From the NCBI GenBank assembly GCA_902609095.1, contig CACLQQ010000006.1, positions 1 through 60,822 of the forward strand: a stretch of DNA of 60,822 nt, given 5' to 3'. Under the pieces are notes generated by a model. That model was not told where the DNA came from, did no database searches, and saw only the letters and a program-made list of their open reading frames with translations. Both the position numbers and the translations under genes were made by a program. Source of the DNA: an uncultured Bacteroidota bacterium (GTDB taxonomy: Bacteria > Bacteroidota > Bacteroidia > Chitinophagales > Saprospiraceae). Below are positions 18,429 through 29,280 of this stretch, piece after piece; position 1 is the stretch's first letter; each line of letters opens with the position of its first letter.

Positions 18429-18541
18429 AACCTTGGATTTCCTAATTATGTAACCCCCAAACCTATTTTCTGCTTGACATACAGTGCTATGATCGGGTTG
18501 TCACCTAACCAAAACAAAAATCTTACCAATTCATAATTAGA

Positions 18542-19768
18542 CTAACGAGAAGAGGTCAATAAGAGCTCCAATGCAGTATATTTCAATTCAAAACTTTTAG
18601 CTAAATATTCACTCGTAATATGTCCATCATAAGCATACACCCCACGAATTAAGCCAAGGTTTCCGTATAGTAGCCTGTTAATTTTAGCTGGAGCAGCTAA
18701 TCTCAATATCGCCGGAGTAATAACATTACTGATCGCTAAAGAACTGGTTCTTGGCACCTTAGATGCCATATTTGGCACACAATAGTGAATTACATCATGC
18801 TTAAGAAATGTAGGATTTTTATGCGTAGTCATATGGGACGTTTCGATACATCCACCTTGATCTATACTTACATCAATAATGACAGCCCCTTTCTTCATAT
18901 TACTGACCATCTCCTCCGTTACGAGAACTGGCGCTCTTCCACTCTTGCCATGCATAGCGCTTAAAACTACGTCAGCACTAGTTAACTGATATGCCAAATA
19001 TTCAGGGTTGATAGACGAAGTATGTAGCTGCCGTCCTACCTTATCCTGCAATCGGATTATCTTGTTGATATCATTATCAAAAACTCGTACGGAGGCTCCA
19101 AGACCTATAGCAGTCTGGGCAGCATGCTGACCTACAACTCCTGCACCCAAAATCAAAACTTTAGATGGAGGCACGCCAGAAACCCCTCCCAATAATACAC
19201 CTCGACCCCCTCCATAGACACTTAGTAATTCTGATGCAGTTTGGATTGCTATACGCCCTGCCATCTCTCCCATCATTCTGAGTACAGGAAAAGTACCATC
19301 ACTGTTCTGGAGATAATCCATAGCAATAGCCACAACCCTCTTTTCTTTAAGGCATTCTAAGTAGGACTTATCAATTAATGGTAAAGGAAGCATGGTCAGA
19401 ACTATTTGCCCGCCACTCAATTGAGTCATTTCATCCTTATTAAGCGGGGACGACTTAATAACAATCTCACAGTTCAGTATTTTATTCTTGCCATTTACTA
19501 TCTCGGCCCCTGCAGATGCATAATTATTATCGCTGTAACGAGCCATTTTCCCGGCTCCTGCCTCAACCATTACTTTATGACCATACCCAACAATAGTTCT
19601 TATTGAATAAGGAACTAATGCAACTCTATTCTCATGATCAAAATCCTCTTTTAACACACCAATTGTAGCTCCTTCATTCTTTCCTAATACCTCTAGAGTC
19701 TCAACCTGAGTTTCATACTGTCCTTGTGTAAAAAAAGTCGAGAACTTATATTTTTCTCCTCTTGGCAT
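18542..19768 (-). CDS. ald: Alanine dehydrogenase
   Basis: NAD-dependent L-alanine dehydrogenase, converting alanine to pyruvate and ammonia. The N-terminal domain carries the substrate part (EDFDHENRVALVP, and IVIKSSPL with its Lys). The dinucleotide site is LILGAGVVGQHAA, and DVSIDQGGCIETS is the diagnostic C-terminal motif of AlaDH/PNT proteins. The 408 residues include about 25 extra N-terminal residues compared with well-studied enzymes. It follows tsaE by one base, an arrangement I know from other Bacteroidota. It could be called a PNT-like protein, but it lacks the membrane part of transhydrogenase. Confidence 0.9.
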   Translation of the reverse strand: MPRGEKYKFSTFFTQGQYETQVETLEVLGKNEGATIGVLKEDFDHENRVALVPYSIRTIVGYGHKVMVEAGAGKMARYSDNNYASAGAEIVNGKNKILNCEIVIKSSPLNKDEMTQLSGGQIVLTMLPLPLIDKSYLECLKEKRVVAIAMDYLQNSDGTFPVLRMMGEMAGRIAIQTASELLSVYGGGRGVLLGGVSGVPPSKVLILGAGVVGQHAAQTAIGLGASVRVFDNDINKIIRLQDKVGRQLHTSSINPEYLAYQLTSADVVLSAMHGKSGRAPVLVTEEMVSNMKKGAVIIDVSIDQGGCIETSHMTTHKNPTFLKHDVIHYCVPNMASKVPRTSSLAISNVITPAILRLAAPAKINRLLYGNLGLIRGVYAYDGHITSEYLAKSFELKYTALELLLTSSR

Positions 19769-19769
19769 A

Positions 19770-20186
19770 CTAGCTTATTTTCACAATCCGCTCCTTTTCT
19801 TCATTCATTGAAATACTGATGAAAATACAGCTATCTTTTAAAATTGGAAACGCCAGTTCAGGCCACTCAATAATGCATAGTTGACCAGAATAAATATATT
19901 CCTCAAACCCGATATCCAACAGGTCATCTATTGACTCTAATCTGTATAAGTCCATATGATAAACCATGCCACGCTTAGACATATACCCATTAACTATTGA
20001 GAAAGTGGGACTATTGACTAAATCGTCCGAACCTAAATACTTCATTAATGCCTTTACAAAGGTTGTTTTACCAACTCCCAAATCTCCTTGTAGCGCAACT
20101 ATAGAGTGATTAGGCTGAGCCAATCTATTATCTAAATGAATTACAATCTTAGACCATTCTTGTTCATTTTTCAATCTATATGTCAT
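19770..20186 (-). CDS. tsaE: tRNA threonylcarbamoyladenosine biosynthesis ATPase TsaE
   Basis: The ATPase that works with TsaB and TsaD to make t6A at position 37 of ANN-decoding tRNAs. Walker A is GDLGVGKTTF (from residue 34), and NSPTFSIVNGY and MDLYRLES are family signatures. At 138 residues it is full length. It is followed after one base by alanine dehydrogenase, so they share a transcript. Essential in many bacteria; no sign of damage. Confidence 0.94.
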   Translation of the reverse strand: MTYRLKNEQEWSKIVIHLDNRLAQPNHSIVALQGDLGVGKTTFVKALMKYLGSDDLVNSPTFSIVNGYMSKRGMVYHMDLYRLESIDDLLDIGFEEYIYSGQLCIIEWPELAFPILKDSCIFISISMNEEKERIVKIS

Positions 20187-20255
20187 AGTCTTTTGCTAAG
20201 CTTTCAACATTAAATAAAAAACTAATTGAAAATAGGTCAAAAGTACAGAAAATGA

Positions 20256-22295
<2,040 letters not shown>

Positions 22296-22538
22296 CCTAA
22301 CAGATTCAATGTTAAAAAGAGAAACCACCTCAGAGGAAGATGACTTCCTTTCACTGCATCAACCAAAAAATAAATCCTATTACTATATTTTCTAAGCTTG
22401 AAACGTTTCAGGAAGTAAAGGGCCACTACCTTTATAACTTCTATTTATTAAATATAATGAAAACGGTTTTTTTCATACTCTATTCAAGTTATTGTGTTAA
22501 ATCTGTAATATTTTCAAAATAATAGGATAGTCGTACTA
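22296..22538. other. Gap after gyrB with no recognised gene
   Basis: This 243-bp gap is AT-rich. A 60-codon plus-strand frame inside it (22340-22522) has no similarity I recognise and a sequence typical of chance. I see no strong terminator; the downstream DUF6702 gene presumably has its promoter here. Confidence 0.4.
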
Positions 22539-23120
22539 ATGAGTTCTTTATATAAATATTCTTGGAACTTCTTTAGGCAGACTGCTGTATCTTTAAATTA
22601 TATGTGGTATTCCCTCATTATTGGTTTATTTATCTCCTCATTGAATCTTATTCCCAATGAGCTACATGATTTGCATCTGAGCAAAACTGATATCAATTAC
22701 AACAGCGAAAATCAGGCGATAGAAATTAGTCTTCATCTGTTCATCGATGATTTAGAATTAGCTTTAGAGGTCTATGGGCAAGGGAGTCTATTGATCTGTA
22801 CGGAAAAAGAAAGCTCCAGTGCAGAAACCTATATTGCCCAATACATAAAGGATCATCTGAAAATAAGAGTAGATAATCAAGAGCATCAAATAGAATACAT
22901 TGGAAAGGAAGCGAGCGATGACTTAATGGGAGTATGGTGCTATTTTGAACTAACTAATATCGCCGCACCTAAATCTTTCAATGTTTCAATAGATTTTTTC
23001 AATGAGCTTTACGATGATCAAAAAAATGTTCTTTTAATCAACTACAATGAGGACAATAAAGAATATTTTCTTTTAAATAAAAACAAAGAGCAAGCTCAGT
23101 TGTCCATTAATCATGAATAA
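22539..23120 (+). CDS. DUF6702 family protein
   Basis: A probable exported protein of unknown function. A hydrophobic segment near residues 22-38 acts as signal or anchor, and the mature part has the family pattern: LHLSKTDINYN, ALEISLHLFIDDLE-type wording (here AIEISLHLFIDDLE) and CYFELTNI. Proteins of this family in Bacteroidota are about 160-190 residues; this is 193, so translation may start at the internal Met near residue 22. The last 8 bases overlap yidD. The link with envelope or haem genes downstream may be only positional. Confidence 0.8.
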   Translation: MSSLYKYSWNFFRQTAVSLNYMWYSLIIGLFISSLNLIPNELHDLHLSKTDINYNSENQAIEISLHLFIDDLELALEVYGQGSLLICTEKESSSAETYIAQYIKDHLKIRVDNQEHQIEYIGKEASDDLMGVWCYFELTNIAAPKSFNVSIDFFNELYDDQKNVLLINYNEDNKEYFLLNKNKEQAQLSINHE

Positions 23121-23391
23121 GTTGCTCAAGCAGATTTTCATCCTCCCTGTTCGCATCTATCAAATCACCCTCTCCCCAATACTTAGCACTTATATGGGAA
23201 TGAAGTGTCGATATGAACCATCATGTTCGCATTACATGATTCATGCAATAGAAGAATGGGGCGTTATAAAAGGAATAATCCTTGGGTTGAAGCGAATCGG
23301 CCGATGCCAGCCCTGGAGTGGATTTGGTCCAGATCCAGTTCCAGAAAATCCTAAAAAGAAAAAACATGCTGATTCGACCGAGAAGAAATAG
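23113..23391 (+). CDS. yidD: Membrane protein insertion efficiency factor YidD
   Basis: A small peripheral membrane protein that assists YidC-dependent insertion. The signature is present: an amphipathic start (LLKQIFILPVRIYQ), LSPILSTYMGMKCRYEPSCSHY with its cysteines (split here into LSPIL and CRYEPSCSHY), and RIGRCQPWSGFGPDPVP. At 92 residues it has a normal length, with a short lysine-rich tail. It overlaps the DUF6702 gene by 8 bp at its start and hemB by 26 bp at its end. It is usually found beside rnpA-yidC; here it is not. Confidence 0.95.
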   Translation: MNKLLKQIFILPVRIYQITLSPILSTYMGMKCRYEPSCSHYMIHAIEEWGVIKGIILGLKRIGRCQPWSGFGPDPVPENPKKKKHADSTEKK

Positions 23392-24352
23392 AAAATCAGA
23401 GTCTATACGCAGACTTAGCCAAGAAACTATATTGACCACAGATGATCTAATCTATCCATTATTTTTAGTGGAGGGTAAAAAAATCAAAGAAGAGATATCG
23501 TCTTTACCTGACAATTATCGACTCTCATTAGATGAGATGCTCATAGAAATACAAGAGGCGACCAATTATGGCATCCATAGTTTCATAATCTTTCCTAAGA
23601 TCCCGGAAAATCTAAAAGATAAAGTCGCAAGTTACAGCTACAGTGCAAAGAACTATTACCTCCATGCAGCAACTGAAATCAAATCAAAATTCCCCAGTAT
23701 CAATATCATCAGCGATGTAGCGATGGATCCCTACAATATAGATGGTCATGATGGTATCGTGGAAAATGGAGAAATTCTAAATGATGCCTCTATCGAAGTA
23801 TTAGTCCAGATGTCAGTGGCCCAAGCAAAAGCTGGCTTCGACATATTAGGTCCTTCTGATATGATGGATGGACGAGTTGGCGCTATGAGATCAGCTCTCG
23901 ATCAAGCTGGTTACTATAACACAAGCATTATGTCTTACACGGCCAAATATGCCAGTGCCTTCTATGGTCCTTTCAGAGATGCCTTAGCAAGTGCGCCGGT
24001 AGACAATGAAGGGATTCCAAAGCATAAAAAGTCCTATCAAATGAATCCTGCCAATAAGAAAGAAGCGCTGATAGAAGGAGCATTAGATGTACAGGAGGGA
24101 GCAGATTTTCTGATGGTTAAACCCGCCCTCAATTATCTGGATATCATACGCTTGATGAAGGAGAATTTCAATTTACCCATCGCAGCATATCATGTAAGTG
24201 GAGAGTGCGCTATGCTGATAGCCGCCTGTCAGAATGGTTGGCTTGAATATGAAAAAGCGATGCCAGAAACCTTGCTATCTCTGAAAAGAGCAGGGACAGA
24301 TGCGATAATCACGTACTTCGCAAAAGATTATGCCAAGATGATAAATGGTTAG
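23366..24352 (+). CDS. hemB: Delta-aminolevulinic acid dehydratase (porphobilinogen synthase)
   Basis: Condenses two 5-aminolevulinate into porphobilinogen in haem synthesis. Schiff-base lysines are in SYTAKYASAFYG and MVKPALNYLD. In the metal loop the sequence is SDVAMDPYNIDGHDG, with aspartates where zinc enzymes have cysteines, so this is the magnesium-type enzyme. I chose ATG 23366 (MLIRPRRNRKSESIRR), giving 328 residues; the frame is open to 23318, but that would be read within yidD. It overlaps yidD by 26 bp. It converges with a lipoprotein gene 6 bp away. Confidence 0.95.
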   Translation: MLIRPRRNRKSESIRRLSQETILTTDDLIYPLFLVEGKKIKEEISSLPDNYRLSLDEMLIEIQEATNYGIHSFIIFPKIPENLKDKVASYSYSAKNYYLHAATEIKSKFPSINIISDVAMDPYNIDGHDGIVENGEILNDASIEVLVQMSVAQAKAGFDILGPSDMMDGRVGAMRSALDQAGYYNTSIMSYTAKYASAFYGPFRDALASAPVDNEGIPKHKKSYQMNPANKKEALIEGALDVQEGADFLMVKPALNYLDIIRLMKENFNLPIAAYHVSGECAMLIAACQNGWLEYEKAMPETLLSLKRAGTDAIITYFAKDYAKMING

Positions 24353-24358
24353 TACTTC

Positions 24359-24895
24359 TTACTTTTTATCCCAGGCGTAATTAATCTTTTTATATTCGGC
24401 TATGTCCTCACCACTAGGGAATGTTACACTATCCATAACGTCCAGTCGACTTTGGAAATCTAACTGATCTATGTAGTACTTTTCTCCATCATAATTAGGT
24501 AGTATATAAATCTGGATACCTAATCTGCCCTTGAGGTCAAGCCACGCATAATCGAAGCCTTGTGACTGATCAGAACTGCCACTGAGGTCGTGAAAATCAT
24601 GAAACTCCCACTCTCTCCCTCCTATCCCAGTACTGTACATACCAATTAGGCGCTTTAGTTTAAGCAGATTTACTGCTGTTCCAGTTTGGAACTGGTCATG
24701 CAGTGGCTTTTCTCTATTAGTTTTAATAGACTTAAGCACTAAGTCAGCATACTCTTTAGCTGTTTCTGCTAATTGAAACGGTAAATCCGCGATCGTCTTA
24801 TTCGAGGATTCGGACGAACTTTGACCTCCTCCACAAGAAGAAAGACTAATAAATAATGCACATAATACAAGGATGCGAAAAACAGCAGATTTCAT
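24359..24895 (-). CDS. Hypothetical lipoprotein
   Basis: A lipoprotein signal starts at the ATG at 24895: MKSAVFRILVLCALF, then LSSC as lipobox with C21, followed by GGGQSSSESS as a flexible linker. The mature part of about 155 residues is soluble and contains DYAWLDLKGRLGIQIYIL and YYIDQLDFQSRL; I do not recognise a family. An earlier in-frame ATG at 24940 would give an untypical leader. It converges with hemB 6 bp away. Probably an outer-membrane-attached or periplasmic protein of unknown role. Confidence 0.75.
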   Translation of the reverse strand: MKSAVFRILVLCALFISLSSCGGGQSSSESSNKTIADLPFQLAETAKEYADLVLKSIKTNREKPLHDQFQTGTAVNLLKLKRLIGMYSTGIGGREWEFHDFHDLSGSSDQSQGFDYAWLDLKGRLGIQIYILPNYDGEKYYIDQLDFQSRLDVMDSVTFPSGEDIAEYKKINYAWDKK

Positions 24896-25091
24896 GATGC
24901 CTATGGTGATCGATATTAAAAAAGACGCAAACATGAACAATTTATTTCACTATTACCAAGGGGTTACCCCTATTTAAAAAGAATCTCTTTGTCAAACCCA
25001 ATATTGTAGTAACACGTTTTAACCTCCTTTAACCACTATTGAATGGTTCATCATCTTTAGACTGTCTGAGATAAGTTCCTAACTTTAGACA

Positions 25092-26456
25092 ATGCAATCC
25101 TTAGATAGATTTATAGCCTCTTTTGCAAGCTTTACTTGGGGACTTCCATTAATTATTTTATTAATAGGAGGAGGACTCTATCTCTTGATACTGTCAAGAT
25201 TTCTTCCCTTTAGATACCTGACACTTGCCATAGATCTCTTAAGAGGTAAACATCAAGAAGAATCTGCTAAAGGTGATATCACACACATCCAAGCCCTGAG
25301 TACTGCACTATCATCTACTATTGGCATGGGGAATATAGCCGGCGTAGCAGTCGCTATTAGTATTGGCGGACCTGGTGCTATCTTTTGGATGTGGGTTAGT
25401 GGAATTGTAGGTATGTCAACAAAGTTTTTCACCGGAAGTCTGGCAATTATGTATCGAGGATATGACTCTGAGGGAAATATTCAGGGTGGTCCGATGTACT
25501 TTATTCAAGAGGGGTTAAGTAAAAAATGGCATTGGCTTGCGACATTCTTTGCATTAAGTGGGTTAATCGGTGCACTACCTGTATTCAATGTCAATCAGTT
25601 AACTCAGGCCGTTAGGGACATTGTTTTAATCCCAAATGGTTGGTATATGGGCGTTAGTAGTGACGCCATAGTTGGAGTCGTGTTGGTGTTATTGGCCGCT
25701 ATAGTCATATTCGGAGGCATATCTAGGATCAGTAAAACTGCTGAAAAATTAGTACCATTTATGGTCGTGATCTACTTCTTATCAGTTCTATACGTTCTTG
25801 CTGTACACATAGATCGTGTACCTTATTATTTATCCCTGATCATAACGGATGCTTTTAATGCCAGTACTTATAACGGGGACTCGATGTTTGGAGGATCATT
25901 AGGAGGGTTAATTTTATTGGGTATTAGACGGGGAGCGTTTAGTAATGAGGCCGGTATCGGAACAGCACCAATGGCTCATGGTGCTTCTAGAACTAATGAA
26001 CCCATCAAAGAAGGACTGGTATCTATGTTAGGACCATTCATGGATACCCTTGTAGTCTGTACACTTACTGCATTGGCAATCCTGGTTACAGATGCCTGGC
26101 AATTAAATGAATCGAATGGAGTGAGCCTGACAGCTGGCGCTTTCACCCTGGCAGCACCACAATTTGGCTCATATATCCTACTGTTATGTATAGCTGTGTT
26201 CTCAATTTCCTCCCTATTCAGTTTCAGCTATTATGGAACCAAATGTCTCTCCTTCTTATTGGGTGCCGAGCATAAATATTGGTACAGATACTTTTATCTA
26301 ATAAGTATAATGGTAGGTGCCGTTACCAGTTTAGACATGATGATCAACTTGATAGATGGTTTTTATGCATTAATGGCTATTCCGACTATGACAGCTACAT
26401 TAATCTTAGCACCTAAAGTTGTCATGGCGGCAAGAGATTACTTTAACAAAATCTGA
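25092..26456 (+). CDS. Alanine/glycine:cation symporter, AGCS family
   Basis: An inner membrane transporter with about 10-11 helices that takes up alanine or glycine with sodium or protons. Family signatures are present: TALSSTIGMGNIAGVAVAI near residue 75, GGPMYFIQ, and FSNEAGIGTAPMAHG near residue 285. The 454-residue length is normal. It stands alone between convergent genes, with an alanine dehydrogenase 6 kb away but not in an operon with it. It abuts the GNAT gene end to end (26456/26457). Confidence 0.92.
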   Translation: MQSLDRFIASFASFTWGLPLIILLIGGGLYLLILSRFLPFRYLTLAIDLLRGKHQEESAKGDITHIQALSTALSSTIGMGNIAGVAVAISIGGPGAIFWMWVSGIVGMSTKFFTGSLAIMYRGYDSEGNIQGGPMYFIQEGLSKKWHWLATFFALSGLIGALPVFNVNQLTQAVRDIVLIPNGWYMGVSSDAIVGVVLVLLAAIVIFGGISRISKTAEKLVPFMVVIYFLSVLYVLAVHIDRVPYYLSLIITDAFNASTYNGDSMFGGSLGGLILLGIRRGAFSNEAGIGTAPMAHGASRTNEPIKEGLVSMLGPFMDTLVVCTLTALAILVTDAWQLNESNGVSLTAGAFTLAAPQFGSYILLLCIAVFSISSLFSFSYYGTKCLSFLLGAEHKYWYRYFYLISIMVGAVTSLDMMINLIDGFYALMAIPTMTATLILAPKVVMAARDYFNKI

Positions 26457-27011
26457 TTAAGTCCAATTCCAATACACAATACTCCATGGATACCCATCAG
26501 GTGCCTCATAATTCAATAAAGACTTAAAACCTTGATTTTGATGTGCACGAATCGACCGAGTATTAAATTCTGATATCTCAGTAATTACGAGATCGAAAGA
26601 ATGGCACATCTTATCTCTTAAGAAATCATACATTTTATAAAATATATTTTGTCCCCTAAACTCTTTAGAGACACATACCTGACCCATCACGAAATAGGAC
26701 CTATCCCTAAGCGACTCATGATTGGATCGAGCTTGATCAATCTGATCAAACATTGGTAGTAGTATCGGCATAATTTCTTTATGATGCTGCATCATGACCA
26801 AACAGTATGCGATAACGTTCTCATTTTCAGTTGCGATAACATGAGGATAAGGGCTATTCATTATCTTAAGGTCCTCAACAGAATATTCACAGGTAACAAA
26901 ACCCTGACTTTCTTTCTCCGTAGAACTCAGTTGTCTTGGTAGGTTCAAAAGTTGGAGTTTTTTAATCCTTACCAGATCATCTTCAGTTTCAACTAATCGA
27001 ACTTCAATCAT
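26457..27011 (-). CDS. GNAT family N-acetyltransferase
   Basis: An acetyl-CoA-dependent acetyltransferase fold. The acetyl-CoA loop is MGQVCVSKEFRGQNIFYKMY (motif V-x-x-x-x-R-G-x-x), near residues 105-120, and the C-terminal NQGFKSLLNYE is the typical second half. Length 184 residues. Substrate unknown. It ends at the base next to the symporter stop, and starts 92 bp from kynureninase on the other strand. Confidence 0.85.
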   Translation of the reverse strand: MIEVRLVETEDDLVRIKKLQLLNLPRQLSSTEKESQGFVTCEYSVEDLKIMNSPYPHVIATENENVIAYCLVMMQHHKEIMPILLPMFDQIDQARSNHESLRDRSYFVMGQVCVSKEFRGQNIFYKMYDFLRDKMCHSFDLVITEISEFNTRSIRAHQNQGFKSLLNYEAPDGYPWSIVYWNWT

Positions 27012-27102
27012 ATTATTAAATTACAGATTGAATGAATAAATCAGATATCTAATCGATTACAATTTGGTAATCAATCTAAGATTAGTTGTGTTATCTAATT
27101 AT

Positions 27103-28383
27103 ATGAAATATCAGAATTCACTTTCATTTGCTAAAGGCAATGATGAGAAAGATCCTCTGAAATCCTTCAGATCCCTTTTTAACATTCCAACTAATTCAAA
27201 TGGAGAGCAACAGATCTACTTCTGTGGTAATTCCTTAGGCTTAGCTCCTGTAAGTGTTGAAGAACTTCTGGACGAAGTAGTCTCTCAATGGAAAAGAAAG
27301 GCAGTAGAGTCATGGTTTCACGGAGATAATCCTTGGATAGATAGTCATAAAAACGCTAAGAGAATTTTAAGCTCATTAGTTGGGGCTCACGATGATGAGA
27401 TAGCAATTGCGAACTCTTTGAGCGTTAATCTCCATCTCCTATTGCTAAGCTTTTACAAGCCAACTACTCACCGATACAAAATTATCATAGAAGCCGATGC
27501 ATTCCCCTCAGATGTATATATAGTTAAGTCACAGATAAGATTTCATGGTTATGATGTCGACGAATCTCTGGTAATAATACGCCCAGACAAAAAAGGATAT
27601 CCAATATCAAAACAAAACATAGACTATACCCTTGAAAAGCACGGTAACGAAACCGCAGTTTTTTTAATCAGCGGTGTTAACTATAGCACAGGACAAGTAT
27701 TTGATTTAGAATCAATAGCTCAATTGGGAAAGTTCTATGGCTGTATGGTAGGCCTTGATCTCGCACATGCCATTGGCAACATACCTCTAAATCTGCATAA
27801 TTGGGGTATAGACTTCGCTGCATGGTGTCACTATAAATATATGAATGCTGGTCCAGGTAGTATAGCTGGTATGTTTGTGCATAGGGATCATCATGAAAGT
27901 CAGTTACCCAAACTGCATGGCTGGTGGGGAAGTAAGAGTGAGAGCAAGTTTCTCATGAGAGACGAATTCGAAGAAGAGAAAGGGGCTGAATCCTGGGTAA
28001 TGAGTACACCTTCTCAGCTTAATATGGCCGCATTATATAGTTCACTTGAGATATTTGATAAGACTGATATCAACAGTTTAAGAACTAAGTCCATTACACT
28101 CTCCGGATACTTAGCATATCTCATAAATACTCTCAACAACCCTAATCTTAAGATTATTACTCCGTTAGAGCCTAAATTCCGAGGATGTCAGATCTCTATT
28201 AAGATAAAGTATAATGGTAAAGCAATATTCGAAAGACTCATTGCCGCTGATCTTATATGTGATTGGAGAGAACCGAATATTATCAGGCTATCCCCAACTC
28301 CACTTTACAACACCTATGCGGAAGTATATAAGTCTGTGCAAGTTCTCAAAACAGCTGTAAGCCCACAAAAAATGGGCTTGTAA
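27103..28383 (+). CDS. kynU: Kynureninase
   Basis: A PLP enzyme that cleaves kynurenine (or 3-hydroxykynurenine) to anthranilate (or 3-hydroxyanthranilate) and alanine in tryptophan degradation. The PLP lysine lies in CHYKYMNAGPG, and IYFCGNSLGLAP and ESWFHGDNPW near the start are diagnostic. I chose ATG at 27103 (MKYQNSLSF), giving 426 residues, the family size; the frame extends upstream to 27064 without conserved sequence. No kmo or tdo-type gene is adjacent. The last codons overlap a minus-strand terminator. Confidence 0.95.
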   Translation: MKYQNSLSFAKGNDEKDPLKSFRSLFNIPTNSNGEQQIYFCGNSLGLAPVSVEELLDEVVSQWKRKAVESWFHGDNPWIDSHKNAKRILSSLVGAHDDEIAIANSLSVNLHLLLLSFYKPTTHRYKIIIEADAFPSDVYIVKSQIRFHGYDVDESLVIIRPDKKGYPISKQNIDYTLEKHGNETAVFLISGVNYSTGQVFDLESIAQLGKFYGCMVGLDLAHAIGNIPLNLHNWGIDFAAWCHYKYMNAGPGSIAGMFVHRDHHESQLPKLHGWWGSKSESKFLMRDEFEEEKGAESWVMSTPSQLNMAALYSSLEIFDKTDINSLRTKSITLSGYLAYLINTLNNPNLKIITPLEPKFRGCQISIKIKYNGKAIFERLIAADLICDWREPNIIRLSPTPLYNTYAEVYKSVQVLKTAVSPQKMGL

Positions 28384-28402
28384 CATCTTATTACAAGCCC
28401 AT
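28366..28402 (-). terminator. Rho-independent terminator of the sigma factor gene, inside the kynU 3' end
   Basis: ATGGGCTTGTAA (28372-28383) and TTACAAGCCCAT (28391-28402) form a perfect 12-bp stem with a 7-base loop. Read on the minus strand it is followed by TTTTTT, the order needed for a terminator downstream of the sigma gene, 32 bp after its stop. The left arm is also the last four codons of kynU. On the plus strand there is no T-tract, so it should stop only minus-strand transcripts. Confidence 0.8.
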
Positions 28403-28433
28403 CCACTTAGGTATGAAAAAATTGAATTCTTTG

Positions 28434-29018
28434 TTATGATTGTAGCTGTAGATTATTTTCTTCAACCATCTTTCTCATGTTAATCAGTGCATATCGCATT
28501 CGTCCTAACGCAGTGTTGATACTAACTCTGGTTAAAGCGGCAATCTCTTTAAAGCTCATATCTGCATAGTGTCTTAGAATAACCACCTCTCTCTGCTCAT
28601 TAGGCAACATATCGACTAATTCTTTGACCTTAGAGTAGGTCTGATTCTTTACCATTTGTACTTCCATGTTGTCATCTTTCACCTCTAATACATCAAAAAT
28701 ATCGAAGGTCTCTGATGGTGATACTTTGGTACGTCTTTTTGAACGACGGAAATAATCAACGCAGAGGTTATAAGATATCCGCATAGCCCACTGCAAGAAC
28801 TTGCCCTCATGATTATACTTTCCTTTACGGAGTGTTTCGATAATTTTTATAAAAACTTCTTGTAAAATATCTTCAGCCAAATCATGATCCTTCACGAAAA
28901 GGTATATTGATGTATATATTTTTACTTTGTGTCTTGTGAGAAGGATTTCGAAAGATTTTTCGTCACCTATAAGATAAAGCTCAATGAGCTTCCTGTCATT
29001 CAATTTTTTGCAATCCAT
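28434..29018 (-). CDS. ECF-type RNA polymerase sigma factor
   Basis: Region 2 (DLAEDILQEVFIKI, then WAMRISYNLCVDYFRR) and region 4 (LPNEQREVVILRH, then SFKEIAALTRVSINTALGRM) are both present in a 194-residue protein without region 3, the ECF architecture. No anti-sigma or FecR-like gene is next to it, so it is not of the FecI type by context; solitary ECF factors are common in this phylum. The leader and following hairpin suggest a single-gene transcript. Regulon unknown. Confidence 0.93.
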   Translation of the reverse strand: MDCKKLNDRKLIELYLIGDEKSFEILLTRHKVKIYTSIYLFVKDHDLAEDILQEVFIKIIETLRKGKYNHEGKFLQWAMRISYNLCVDYFRRSKRRTKVSPSETFDIFDVLEVKDDNMEVQMVKNQTYSKVKELVDMLPNEQREVVILRHYADMSFKEIAALTRVSINTALGRMRYALINMRKMVEENNLQLQS

Positions 29019-29280
29019 AACTCTAACAACATTTCTGTTTGATAAGAAAATTGATTTTTATACTTAGAGTAGAATTTTTACTTATATATTAAATTTATAA
29101 TTGAACGAAACAAGAAAATCAAATAAAAGAGGACTCAAGCAAAATGTCAAGCCTTAATGTAAAGAAAAGTAAAATAAAAACTACATTACCTAGTGGAAAC
29201 CACTAGTGTTTCGATTTTCGCATCTATGATCAGGGTTTTTAGCCATACCACTGTCTATATAACAGAGAAATAACATTTAA
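29019..29280. other. Gap upstream of the sigma gene and the H-NOX pseudogene
   Basis: A 262-bp divergent gap of high AT content. No gene is visible. It presumably holds the promoter of the sigma gene (minus) and the former promoter of the H-NOX gene (plus). No exact TAnnTTTG element was found. Confidence 0.4.

Noticed and set aside
22340-22522. 60-codon frame between gyrB and DUF6702
   Set aside because: No start context, similarity or composition that suggests a gene.
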